Origin: Anthracocystis setariae
Taxonomy: Eukaryota; Basidiomycota; Ustilaginomycetes; Ustilaginales; Ustilaginaceae
DNA: 64,000 bases
NCBI GenBank assembly: GCA_928724745.1
Contig: CAKMXJ010000018.1
Location: 434,001-498,000 of the forward strand
Direction: 5' to 3'
A model generated the notes under the pieces. The model ran no database searches. It was given only the letters and a program-made list of their open reading frames with translations, and was not told the origin of the DNA. The position numbers and the translations under genes are program-made. Of this stretch, positions 21,801-33,382 are shown one piece after another. Each line of letters begins with the position of its first letter. Position 1 is the first letter of the stretch.

Positions 21801-24200
21801 GCTCGAGTCGACATGGACGCCAGCTGCAGTACTGTCCTGCATCACTGTATACAGTATCTTAGACTGGCTGGACAAGTCGCCAAGCCATTTTGTCCTGGCA
21901 GGCAAAATTTTTGATTGCCCATCGGAGCTGCAGCAGCAAGAGGAGACGAGGAGATAACACATCTGCAGCAAAAGCTACACGTCACCAACCGATAATTTGA
22001 CGGCGGGAAAAGCAGACACGTCGCATACTGTATAATATTACCGGACTGTCCTGCACTGTGCAGAGACGGCTTAGTTCGGCATCGGATAATGACAATAAAG
22101 ACCGAATTATGTACGCCAAGAGGCATGGCGGGCCGTTGGTTTCGCAGTTGTTGGTTATGCCGCCTTCAATCTCGAAGCCGACCTAGATAGAAGGAGAGTC
22201 CAGTCGCTGCATGCAGCGTTGCTCGCTTCGACGCTGGGGTTGTCTCGCGGGCATGGCTGCAAGACGATGTTTCTGTTTCAGTAAAGTGGTGAGCTTCGAA
22301 ACAGAAATCACGAATACCCCTGCTTGGCATGACCTCTCCAGTATCTTGGTCAAGCTCCTCGCTGTTCCAAGGTTCATAAGGTTCATGTGGGTTAGACTGG
22401 TGCCGCGACGCTTCTGATGCTCCATCCAGAACGTAGCGTGACGGGCTGTTCGTCTCGGCTGTGTCGGAGAAAGCCTTGCGCCCTTTTCACGATCACACCA
22501 TCGAAAGTCGGTCTCTGGTTGACTTGCAATCACACATCGACGTCAACGTCGGATCCAGCTCGCAACGGTCAGGAGCTGTTGATCGGATCAGCCGAACAAC
22601 TCGATCGGATACGGCGATGAGAGACAAAGCTGTGCGGCAAAACTCGATATCTGAGCTGATTTGCGACGCGACCGAAGGGCAAGCAGAGAGGATCGCACCC
22701 CGACACGCTCGAGGCTGAATTCCCGAGCAAAGTCTCAAACACACCCGCACAGAGCGAGGCAAGGCGACAGACAGGATGGCCAGATCGGATAGCGACAGCA
22801 TTTGCAGTAGTAAGCCGGCACAATGGCAGCCGTTGAAACTCAGTAGCGGCGACAGCGGCGACAGGGTCAAATGGACGGCACCAGGAACCGACGATGCTTT
22901 GACGCTTCCTATGTTTCGCTCCGGTAGAGAGCTGATGCTTCCAATCCTCCGTTGCCTGAGCGTCGCTTAAAGCATTACATATTGTAGTACGCACTTGGAG
23001 GAGAATGAATGGGGTTTGGTTTTCCACGCCGATGTTGTTTCACAGAATCAGGCACACAAGAAAAGCGAGATTTCGACCCGCAGGACGGGCCGGTCCAGTT
23101 TTGGTGTTGTTGGATGATCATGGATAGCATGGCATGGCATCGGTCTGAAGCGGACCTGACGAGCTGTTCGTGTCGATTCGAAGCTGCCGCTCTCGAATCG
23201 ATCCCCTTTCATGCGTAGCAAGCAAGCAAGCAAGGAGGGACGCCTCAGCTGCATCGGACCAGCCGCAAGCCAGCCTCGAGACAAGGCATCTTTTCAGACA
23301 ACAGGGCGGGAGCTACAGTTACTGGACTAAATTGGACTGTCTTACGTTTGGTGACGGAAGCAGCCGAGATCGGTTCGCCGCACGAGGCTTGTTCACGCAG
23401 GAGTCAAAGGGTTCGGGCTGCCAATCTTGCAGTTTCGTCAGGAATCCATTTCAACCATGACATTGGTGTACATTGCAGTGTAGCGATAGGTTTTTACCGT
23501 GATGTTGCTGCTGGCTAGCTGGCTGGCTGGCTGGCAACCAAGGCCTCATCACGGTCATCGCTAGTTCAATCTCGAAAGCAAGCGTGGCCAGACGCAGACG
23601 AGCGACAGATTGATTGCGAGGAAATTCGCAATGAACGGGTTTCTTTCCAGCCCCGACTCGCGTACATGCGTGGCCCGCCGAAGCCTCAGTGAGTAGTAGA
23701 GTAGTGTAGTGTCAGCCAGACTTTTGAGCGAAATTCACTCGCTTGGAGAGCCTTTTGCTGGTTGGCGAGGTGGTGCTGCTGCTGCTGCTGTTGCGCGCCA
23801 TGGCGCTGTCCGCAGAGCGATTTGAGTTGGGACTGAGTTCAAGGCTAAATCAATTTCGATGCATCCAAATGGAGCCATAGCTTCCAGCCCCGCCAAATCA
23901 CAATGATCTCTGTCAGCCAGAACAAATCCTTTTCGGGGATTCTCTGTTTCTCGTTTCTTTTTCTTCTCTGTTTCGCCCTGTTTCTCGAGGAACCAGCTGC
24001 TCAAGCTGCAAATCCCGGTTGCGTACAGCACAGTACAGTACAGCACAGCACAGCACAGCACATCACATCACAGCTTAGCATTGCTAGGTTGGTTGGTTGG
24101 TTGCCAGATGAAACATGTCAGGGTCGAAAGTTTGTCTGGTTCTCAAATCAGAGAATTCCCGTGCCCTTGCTGAGCCCCAACTGGCCAAATCAACCCAACC
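18889..24200. other. Gene-poor region, first half, GTAC-rich repeats
   Basis: No convincing gene is visible: all open frames are short, overlapping and without recognisable domains. The region is rich in short degenerate repeats. Examples are CAAC repeats near 19455-19480, GAGGC/GAGAC repeats near 19557-19590, GCAA repeats near 23218, GCTG repeats near 23516 and CACAG repeats near 21370 and 24030. Palindromic GTAC-type clusters lie near 19347, 19934-19974, 20009, 20746-20769, 21155, 21525-21590 and 21826. Confidence 0.6.
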
Positions 24201-27200
24201 CAACCCCAGCGCGACGACTTGACACTCCGTAAGGCTATCTAGTTAATGCTTGGCTCGTCTGACTGCCAGTCTGTGAAATCTGCGACCCCGGCTCGAGGCT
24301 GCACTGGGTTGAATTTTAGATCTGGAACTTGGCCTTTGTTCAAACGCAGACACCGCGGAGCTGATGTGCGGACTAAAAACACCCAGATTGGGTCTTGACT
24401 TTGGCCCTGAATGCTTGTTTCTTACTTGGACAGCTGCGTATCGTACTGTACAGTATTGTACTGTAATGCAGTTTGCCGAGAGGGTACCATGGCAAACAGT
24501 CTGCATCGACAGGGGTGATCTGTTTTTGAAGGGGTCGCCGTAATGCATTTTATCCTTTTTCCTTTTGGTTTGCCATGCTGGGGATCCTTGTTGTGGTGGA
24601 TTTGTGCCTGATTCTCACGACGACTCATGACCTGCTTGCGATTCTTCTGAGTAATCATTCGTGCGAAGCTGATGGGAGTTCTCTCGTTGGCTTCACGTTG
24701 AGATCGCAGGATGGGGCTGGGCTGATCCACTGAAATGGGAGACAAAGGTCCGTGATGCTCGGAGATACAGAACGATCTTTGGCTCCTTTCATGCTGATGT
24801 CGCTGAGAGAAATTTGTATTATTATTATTGGCATAATTCTGCATATGGAAAAATGTGTGTGCCTTGGCAACACACCGCACCGCCTCTAGTTGGCCATTCG
24901 CTCTACTGCAACTGCAAATGCAACTGCAACTGCAATTGCGACATGTTCACCATGGAACACCGTTTGCAGGGCAAGACACGATGGTCGTTGCTGTTTTGGA
25001 ATGCGTGGACTCCTGCAGCGACGAGTGCGGACGAACGAGTCTGTCTGGAAACGACGCATCTTGATGTTTCACCAGGCATCGCCTCAACGGTGTTTACAAC
25101 ATTGTCTACAGAACAGTCCATTGCAAGTGCGTGAACGCAGGCGTCTCAATGGGGTGCAAATCCGAAGGCAGGTAAGGGGGTCCGACCGCTCAAAGACGAC
25201 ATCAATGGACAAAGTGAATCAAAGTGGATCTACAGTCCACAGCGCAGTGCAGCAGGAAAACAGTGGGAAATGGGAGTTAGGTGAGCTCGCAGCGCAGCAC
25301 AGCGGTGCAGGGTAAGGTCGGTAAGTTGAGTACAGTGCTGTGCTGTGCTGTAGAGGCAATGCAGCACGGCAATTTTGAGCAAGCTGTTGGCGAAATTCGA
25401 ATCGTGATCGAATAGGGCAAACGGAGAGGATGTTGAACGCTAAGCAAGTCAGTATAGTACGGGACAGTAGAAGAGAGTCGATTGTGTGGTACATTGCAAA
25501 GGCTTGGCCGTGTTTCGGACACCGCTCGCATTTGGAGCTCCTTCCGATTCCCGCAGCAGCAAATGGACATGAACGGCATTTCTCATTCACAGTAAGGAAA
25601 AGTACAGAAGATTGTCTGTTGGGATTGTCCATTGGTGTAACTGGCCATGGCAATGTGATGAAAGGGCGATGCAAGGACAACGTTGCGATGATGCAGAACG
25701 AGTGGGTTATGAGGAGCTCGGGACCTAAACGCAGCGTGCATCAATGTGCTGTGAGTCCGTTCTGTATGCATGAGTTTCAGCCTCGGACTGTGCAGCGCAA
25801 GAGGAACAACCGTGCAGCGGAAAGCTTGCAGACGGCGTCTTGGGCGCTCAAGTTACACTATTCAGTACTGTACTGTACAGTAAGGGGTAAGCCCATCGTC
25901 CCACATGCGGAGGAAGCTGGGTCAGCAAAGTGCTAGAAGTTATTGTTGTGGCTATATTGTTGTTGTTGTTGTGTTATCTGTGGTTCAGGAGCCAACGCAT
26001 CGAATGAAGTTAGTAGAGTAACCACTTGGTTTTGCATGTGAAGATATGAGTGTAACGGTCAGCGCCACATCATGTTGGGAGGGAGGGAAAGGGGGGGAAG
26101 GAAGAGACAGATTCATGCTCCGGTCTAGCCGATGTGAAGTTGTTGTGGAATCGAACTCGAAACGGAATGTTAGCCTGATCCACAAGTTGCATGTGTGTGT
26201 GTGACGACTGGTGCTTGAGGTTACTGTACTAGACTGACTCTATTCCCACATCCTGGTGTGCTGCACGGTACAAGTTTAGATAGCGCAACGAGGCGTAGCC
26301 GTTTATGACGAGGCTCGAGGTTGAGTTCATGTGGTGTCAGGGTGGCTCCGTTGCGTACTCTACTTGTACAGTACAGTACGGTACGGTACAGCACGGTACA
26401 GTAGAGTATGGGCAGATCCGACGCAATTGGAAAAGCCCGTTGAAATGCATCACTACTCTACTACTCTGACGATCCGCACTTTACTGAACTTTCGTCGTTG
26501 CAGAGCGATGCAGTAACCCACTCTAGACAGTGTGGAACGGGGAAAATGACGACCAACCAATTGGCCCTTGATCGCGATCCAGTCAATAAAGTCCCGGTAC
26601 AGTGCATGAGAGCATGACAGAGAGACAGATGCCAATTTGCCGAGCAAGCGCAGCCAAGGTCGGTGGATCTGCGCTGCCCAGTTGGGTTGTCGGCATGACC
26701 CTACACTACAACACTGTACAGCACTGTATAGAAGAAACCAATGCTGTGACACGCGGGAGACGGGGTTACAGTAGTTAGGGTGATGAGAGCATGCCCAATG
26801 TGCCGGCGAACATTGTTGAACGGCAAAACGGCGGCGAAGCGTGACCGAGTTGCACATGCTGGTTTCCGCGCGTGTTTTCTTCGGCAAAAAGTCAAGATAA
26901 AATGTAGCACTGTACGGAAGAAGAGGGAAAAAAAAAAAAGAAACCCCTCAACACACACAACAAGGGGCCAAGCCAAAATGAGGCCATGCGATGCAAGGCA
27001 ATGCGATGCGATGGGTGTCATTTGAGTTGCACGAATTGCACGCAGCTACAGTATTTTTGATTGGAAAAGTTATTTATTTTATTTTTTCTGCATTTCGAGT
27101 TGCACTTTGCACCTGCATCTACGCAGCCTCATACGATGGCCGATTTCTGGTTTGGCTTGAGCCTCGGTTGCATGAGCGGTGAAGCCGCTTTGCGCCTTAG

Positions 27201-27900
27201 ATGGCAACCGTTCGCGACGCTTGCGACGCTTGTGGTGGAACAACGGTGGTTTTGGTGATGCCAAGCGATGCGATGCGGATGGTTCATTGATTCGGTTCGG
27301 TCGCAAGCAACTACAATCGGATTCCCGGTTGCCAACCAAAGTGAAGCTGAGAGACGAGACGAAAAGGGTCAAGGTGAGGGTGAGGCGGTGCCTGGCCAAG
27401 CTTTGTTGCAAGACAGACAGCAGCAAAGGGCCAGGGCCAGGGCCCAAAGCTTGGTTGTGGGAGTGGGATGGCGGCAATTGTCTCATGAATTGGACGGAGG
27501 GGTTGTTTTCCCTTTCAAGGCTCAAGGCGATTGTGCTGTGTTGCAGTCGAGTGCGGTCGTTTTCTCAGTGCACTCGGTGAGCCGTAATCAATTCGCTTAT
27601 TCACTTTTGTTTTATAATATACTTTATTATATTTTTCGATGTTTTGGAGTGCATCAGCAGCAGAAAAAAATTCGGGTGTGGCGTGCCCTGGCAGACGGCG
27701 ACTACAGTAGACTGTCACTAACGATCAGTACTGCAGTACTGTAGTAGTGTGTGCGGCAGTGCGCTTTCCGGATTTTCAAGACGCGCCTAACCCAGATTGG
27801 CTCCGCTTTGGATGGCTTGCGCTGAGGTTTAGCAGTGTGGCATTGCGCCTGATTGATTGCTTTCTTGCTTTCTTCAACTGTGACCGCGCACTCGTCACTT
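24201..27900. other. Gene-poor region, second half, GTAC-rich repeats
   Basis: No gene is recognised. More palindromic GTAC-type clusters occur at 24441-24468, 25863-25882, 26365-26404, 26707-26730 and 27728-27745. There are also short runs such as AACTGC repeats near 24907-24938, TTG repeats near 25952 and several long A or T tracts. A long non-coding transcript or a gene with many short exons cannot be excluded. Confidence 0.55.
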
Positions 27901-28534
27901 TTTTCTTACGCCTCTGAAACCCTCTCTTGACTTGCGCCTGTCACACCCATTACTGCACAGTACAACACATCCGTCTCGCCATATTGTCATTTTGATCCTG
28001 ACAGCTCGCCCGCTCGCCCGCTCCACCGCTCGTTCGCCCTCTGCACGCACCCAAGCCTCTTGGGTCCCACCATCCGGTCGCCTTGTGGTCCTGCTTCCGC
28101 TGCTGGTGCTACAACACTGCTGAACAGTCCAGTCCAATCCAGCAATCTCCGCCTCCACTAAGACAAGCCGGGTCTTAGGAGTGATGGCTCTCATCCACTG
28201 TCATCTTCTTCCTGCTCCTGCTCCTGCTCCTGCTCCTACGCCTCCTGCCACCCAACAAGCCGCCGACGCCGCCGCCGCCATTGCTTTTCCGGCCACTGCT
28301 GCTACTACTGCTACTACCCACTGTGACAGCTCCTAACTTCCTTCTCCTACTTTTGCTCCTTGGCAAAGCTTCATTCACTATCCCGTCCTTGGCCCTCACC
28401 TCTCATTCTTGGCTCCAGTGCTTTTCTTCTACAGCCCCTACTATCCTTCCATTCTACTCGATACCTTTCAGCACCACCTCTTTCACCTTCCTGTCTCCAT
28501 CTCTCAGCATCGCTTCTCGACCTTTCGTCTTGTA

Positions 28535-28567
<33 letters not shown>

Positions 28568-28886
28568 ATACACACATCAGATTTACTTCTACTGCTAGTA
28601 TTGCGCTCATCACGCCTAGCCTCCAACCTCTCGTCGCAGCGTCTGCATTGCATTCAGATCACTACCACTTCCAGCTCCTCGACAGATCCCACCCAAACAC
28701 TTGATCTCATCAGTGCCATCGTCGCTTCTCCTTCTCGCCCTTCATCATTACAGGTCTTTGCATCCACATTGCTCCTGTACTCGCTCTTACGTTCCCCATG
28801 CTTGTTACCGTCCTGGTCTACTCCTAGCATACATAACCTCGTTTCAGAGTAGCTCTGGTAGCCGCTCGACCACAAACGGCTCCGAC
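27901..28886 (+). promoter_or_regulatory. Pyrimidine-rich leader of cyclin gene
   Basis: The 1 kb before the cyclin ATG is strongly C/T-rich on the plus strand, with CTCCTG repeats near 28208 and a (CT)n run at about 28540-28567. Such tracts are common in promoters and long 5' leaders of smut genes. Open frames here only reflect the base composition. Confidence 0.5.
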
Positions 28887-30857
28887 ATGGTCTACCTTGC
28901 CCAGCCTACCTCCGCATTGCCCGTAGGCGACGTCTTCCGCAAGCACGTCCCATGCGATGCCTCCTACTTTGGTAAGGAAAACTGGCCAAGATCTCACAAG
29001 CACTCCTCCACAGTTAAGCAAGTAGACAGCCTCCCCTTTTCCACCGCATCAGACTCGGACGCCGAGGTCGAAGCAGCCATCGTTGCTGCTCCCCCCAAAT
29101 CCGCCCTCGATGATGCCGATCTCAAGTCTTCCACCTCGGTGAGCGACTGGTGTGCCCAAATGGTCTGCTACATTTGGTTCAGCGGCATCGACGCCCAGCA
29201 GCCCAGCTACTCGCTTTCGGCCGCCTCCACTCCTTGCCCTCGATCAGGCCGTCTCTCGGTCACCAGCTCTCCAAGCACACCCAAGCGCCACTCCAAGAAG
29301 CTCAGCCTCGGCAGTCTCTCTGAGGCCGTCTCCTTCTCGGTCCGCGACCTTCACAATGCCGTCGAGGCGCACGCACGTTCCGCTGTCGACACCACACGCT
29401 CACGTCCAACCAACTCGGAGCGAAACAACGACCCTCGCTTGCTCCGCCTCTTCCCTCGACGTCGCTTCACCGAGTTTGTCCGCAACATGCTCAACACCAC
29501 CCAAGTCTCCAAGTCGGTCATCATCCTCGCCCTCCTCTACATACACCGACTCAAATCCAACAACCCTGCTCTTCGCGGTCAAGATGGCAGCGAGTTCCGC
29601 CTGTTTGTCACCGCACTCATGCTCGCCAACAAGTTCCTCGACGACCACACCTACACCAACAAGACCTGGTCGGAGCTGTCGGGCCTCAAGCTCAAGGATG
29701 TCACCAAGATGGAGATCGAGTTCTGGCTTGGTCTTTCTTCCAACATTCACGCTTCCGACGCCGACTTCCGCAGCTGGATCGCCACCCTCGAAGTTTTGGC
29801 CGAACGCCGTCAGCTGGCGCTCAATGCACACGAAGCTGACAAGCTTCGACACTCTGCTCTCCGCCAGCACACCTTGCTCCACGCTCACCAGCCAACGGGT
29901 CTTGCCTCGATCTACGATGCACCTCGTCGCATCGCCCACAACTCGCGCATCAGCCAGTCGCGATCTTGGTCGCCCGAACAGCAACAGCTCGCCCACGATG
30001 CCCGTCCTCGTCCATCCTCGGCAGCCGCTACAAGCCATTTGAGTCACGTCTATGCCTCGACTCCTGCTCCCACTCTGCCAAGGCTCGATGGCGACAATGG
30101 ACTGCCGGGCACTTGCAACAACGCAGCCTATTCCGAACTCACGTCGTCCACCGCCACGGACTGTTCTTCCAAGCTGCTCCACGTGGCTCAACCCGAAGCT
30201 CAGACGGGTGCCAAGAGAATGTATGCGCACCACGACCAGACAAGTCCGCTCACCGATGTCCACGGCTATCACACGCCTTCGCCCGAACGTAGCAGTAAGC
30301 GTCGTCAGGTGGACGATCGAGCTGTGCACAGCTTCTCGACAGCGTCGCGCAACTTTGGTCTCAGCCCTCCCTTCGCTCAGCCGTGCCCGCGCTCGGTGTT
30401 TGAGCCACTCGTTTCGACGCCCAACACTTTGCTCGCTCCCTACGCCTTGCAGCAGCACGCAACCGTCGGGGTCCCCACCAAGCACCATCCACTTTCGTAC
30501 TGGCAGCTCGCAGCTGGCTACGACCGAGGCATCCTGGGCGTCCACATGCCTGCGCCCATCTCGAACCAGGTGGACTACTTCCACTGGCAGCCATCGCAAC
30601 GTCAGGTCGTTGACAGCAACATGGCTGGCGCTGAACAAGAGTATCTGGAACACATGATGATCCGCAAGCCTCTGGCTACGACCACTCCGTACCCGACGCC
30701 TCCCATTGATGCCTTTTCGCCGTTGCATCACCCTGGAGCATATCTGTCCAAGCAAGGCGTGACGCACGGCTATGCTCCGTTTGCAGTGCAGGCTCCGCAT
30801 GCGCCTTTCAACAATGCGGAAGCCACCTACGTCGACCCACTCTTCATCCGATACTAA
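28887..30857 (+). CDS. Pcl-type cyclin
   Basis: The product has 656 residues. A cyclin box of the Pho80/Pcl kind lies at about residues 150-300: MVCYIWFSG, FTEFVRNMLNTTQVSKSVI, ALLYIHRLK, FVTALMLANKFLDDHTYTN and EFWLGLSSNIHAS. Pcl cyclins partner Pho85/Cdk5-type kinases and control polarity, metabolism or the cell cycle. The remaining 350 residues are Ser/Pro/His-rich and probably disordered, with scattered SP/TP sites. The first ATG in frame (GACATGG context) was chosen; the open frame upstream begins only with non-ATG codons. No intron is needed. Which Pcl it is (for example a Pcl12 or Clg1 orthologue) cannot be told here. Confidence 0.85.
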   Translation: MVYLAQPTSALPVGDVFRKHVPCDASYFGKENWPRSHKHSSTVKQVDSLPFSTASDSDAEVEAAIVAAPPKSALDDADLKSSTSVSDWCAQMVCYIWFSGIDAQQPSYSLSAASTPCPRSGRLSVTSSPSTPKRHSKKLSLGSLSEAVSFSVRDLHNAVEAHARSAVDTTRSRPTNSERNNDPRLLRLFPRRRFTEFVRNMLNTTQVSKSVIILALLYIHRLKSNNPALRGQDGSEFRLFVTALMLANKFLDDHTYTNKTWSELSGLKLKDVTKMEIEFWLGLSSNIHASDADFRSWIATLEVLAERRQLALNAHEADKLRHSALRQHTLLHAHQPTGLASIYDAPRRIAHNSRISQSRSWSPEQQQLAHDARPRPSSAAATSHLSHVYASTPAPTLPRLDGDNGLPGTCNNAAYSELTSSTATDCSSKLLHVAQPEAQTGAKRMYAHHDQTSPLTDVHGYHTPSPERSSKRRQVDDRAVHSFSTASRNFGLSPPFAQPCPRSVFEPLVSTPNTLLAPYALQQHATVGVPTKHHPLSYWQLAAGYDRGILGVHMPAPISNQVDYFHWQPSQRQVVDSNMAGAEQEYLEHMMIRKPLATTTPYPTPPIDAFSPLHHPGAYLSKQGVTHGYAPFAVQAPHAPFNNAEATYVDPLFIRY

Positions 30858-31573
<716 letters not shown>

Positions 31574-33382
31574 TTAGAGGAGGGTAGCGTTTGAGACGGC
31601 GATTCTTGTGTCTTTGATGTTGAATTTGGCGATTAGGTGCTCTGTTGAGATGTAGATGTGTTCTGCATCTGGGTCCCAACAGAGGCCACTTAGGTTGACT
31701 GGTGCATGTGAGGCGGAGGAGGAGGAGGAGGAGGAGGAGGAGAGGATGGAGGAGAGGTGAAAGTCGAATTCGGCTTCCGAGTGACGGAGGGCGGCGGTGA
31801 GGAATTCGGCACGACGAACGGTGCTGGTTGGAGAGGTTGGGTGGAGGAGCCATTCAGGAAAGTAGTTGGATGTGCGTGAAGATGAGGAGGAGTCGAGGAT
31901 GGTTCGAGTAGTTGCATTTCGTTCCAGACCAGGATGATTCGCACGACTCCATTCGCGTAGGAACGTCGTTGTCGTTCTCTCCCTCCCCCCCGCCCTCAAC
32001 TCTTCACCTCCAACCCCACCACCGGCTCTCAACCTAACCCGATCCCCCGCCTCCGAACTCGAACACCCCGCACCCGCACTGGGAGCAGCAATGCGCTGCG
32101 TCTCATCAAACGTCACCGTATCGGCAACATGAAAAAAATTCCTATGCTCGGTAAACGCCAACCACCTGCCATCCGGCGAAAATTTGACCGTCCTAGCCGC
32201 CCCACTCCCACTACCCCCCACCGCCTGACTCGTACTCACCGCTGCCAACCGCCGACTACTACGCACATCCCACACAGACACCACACCATCCTGACTCGCC
32301 ACCGCAAACTTGCACCCATCCGGACTCCAACTCGTACTAAAACACGCATCCGACGACGCACTGTACGTGGCCACTTTCACATGCTCGCCCGTCCGCGAAA
32401 CCGAGTGGATAAACACTTCGGGCGTATCACCCACCGCGATCAGCGTACGTTGGTCCGGCGACAACGAAGAGTGGTTGATCGCCGTCGAAAATTGCAGCGT
32501 CGTGTTACGCGACAGTCCCGGAAGCCCCGACTCGATCCCACCGCCCAAACCGGGCGTAGATTTGGGCGGACGAAGCCGGTAAAGCTTGATGGACTGGTCG
32601 TTGTTCGAGACCATGACTTTGATGGGTGCGACGAGAGGATCGGGGAATGCAGTGTGCGAGGTAGAATTGAACCGCGAGGTAGATGCTGCTGCTGCCACTC
32701 GTGATTGTGGCGAGCGTCTCGAGCGTGAGCTGCGATTGATAGAGGAAGAATCAAATCCATATGCGGCCGCCAGCTCTTCGAATACGCTGTCGTACAATTC
32801 GGATTCCATCTCGTGATCGCCAAAGAGAGAGCCAGGTGTTGCAATATTGGGAGGATAAGAGGTGGAAGGTTGGTCACGAGACCAGTGGGTGTAGCTGTCA
32901 ATGGGAGAGGCATCGACGACATCGGGTTTGCTTGGGCTTGTGGAGGCGGCAGCTGGTGAGGCGAGAGGATGATTCAAGTCAGGTTGGATGGTGATGGCGT
33001 TGTTGATAGAGCCGCCGGTGGGTGTGCGCAGCAGCCACGGAGCTGGTGGACGTTGGGAAGAGGACGAGTCGAGTTGAAGATGGGGGGCAGCTGAGGATGG
33101 AGAGTGAAGAGGGCGTAACGCTAGTTCTCCATGCTGACCGCCGGCAGCTAAAAGACCACAGCCGGTGGTGAGGCAGTTGGGCTGAAAATCAAGGGTGCAG
33201 TAGACCGAGGGGTGCTTGAGCGAGGAGAAGTCGGCTTGCTCGACTTGAAGACGGCTGACGAACAGGAGCTTGTCTTTGACACCGGTGGGCTGAAGAAGGT
33301 CACGAAGCTGAAGATGATGGATGTTGACGCGAGCCGGGATGATTTGGGGATGAGGATCGACGTGCTCTACCTCGCGCGCCAT
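31574..33382 (-). CDS. WD40-repeat protein, DUF2415-like
   Basis: The 602-residue product has a beta-propeller signature. Family-like stretches include GLLAAGGQHGELALRPL (about 75-92), VSNNDQSIKLYRL, FSTSWSPDGCKFAVASQDG, VSVWDVRSSRRLA, VKFSPDGRWLAFTEH and, near the C-terminus, LCWDPDAEHIYISTEHLIA. The last resembles the short DUF2415 motif of fungal WD40 proteins; this is recalled, not searched. Long Ser-rich insertions (about 95-230 and 420-540) separate the blades. The function is unknown; a scaffold role is the family default. The stop codon lies just beside the purine microsatellite, so the 3' UTR must run into repeats. Confidence 0.8.
   Translation of the reverse strand: MAREVEHVDPHPQIIPARVNIHHLQLRDLLQPTGVKDKLLFVSRLQVEQADFSSLKHPSVYCTLDFQPNCLTTGCGLLAAGGQHGELALRPLHSPSSAAPHLQLDSSSSQRPPAPWLLRTPTGGSINNAITIQPDLNHPLASPAAASTSPSKPDVVDASPIDSYTHWSRDQPSTSYPPNIATPGSLFGDHEMESELYDSVFEELAAAYGFDSSSINRSSRSRRSPQSRVAAAASTSRFNSTSHTAFPDPLVAPIKVMVSNNDQSIKLYRLRPPKSTPGLGGGIESGLPGLSRNTTLQFSTAINHSSLSPDQRTLIAVGDTPEVFIHSVSRTGEHVKVATYSASSDACFSTSWSPDGCKFAVASQDGVVSVWDVRSSRRLAAVSTSQAVGGSGSGAARTVKFSPDGRWLAFTEHRNFFHVADTVTFDETQRIAAPSAGAGCSSSEAGDRVRLRAGGGVGGEELRAGGRERTTTTFLREWSRANHPGLERNATTRTILDSSSSSRTSNYFPEWLLHPTSPTSTVRRAEFLTAALRHSEAEFDFHLSSILSSSSSSSSSASHAPVNLSGLCWDPDAEHIYISTEHLIAKFNIKDTRIAVSNATLL

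Noticed and set aside
24422..24880. Frames of about 150 codons in the gene-poor island
   Set aside because: No domain, no codon-usage resemblance to neighbouring genes, and many overlapping frames of similar size on both strands.
18889..27900. Calling the island a centromere
   Set aside because: There is no direct sequence signature that proves it; it is kept only as one of several hypotheses.
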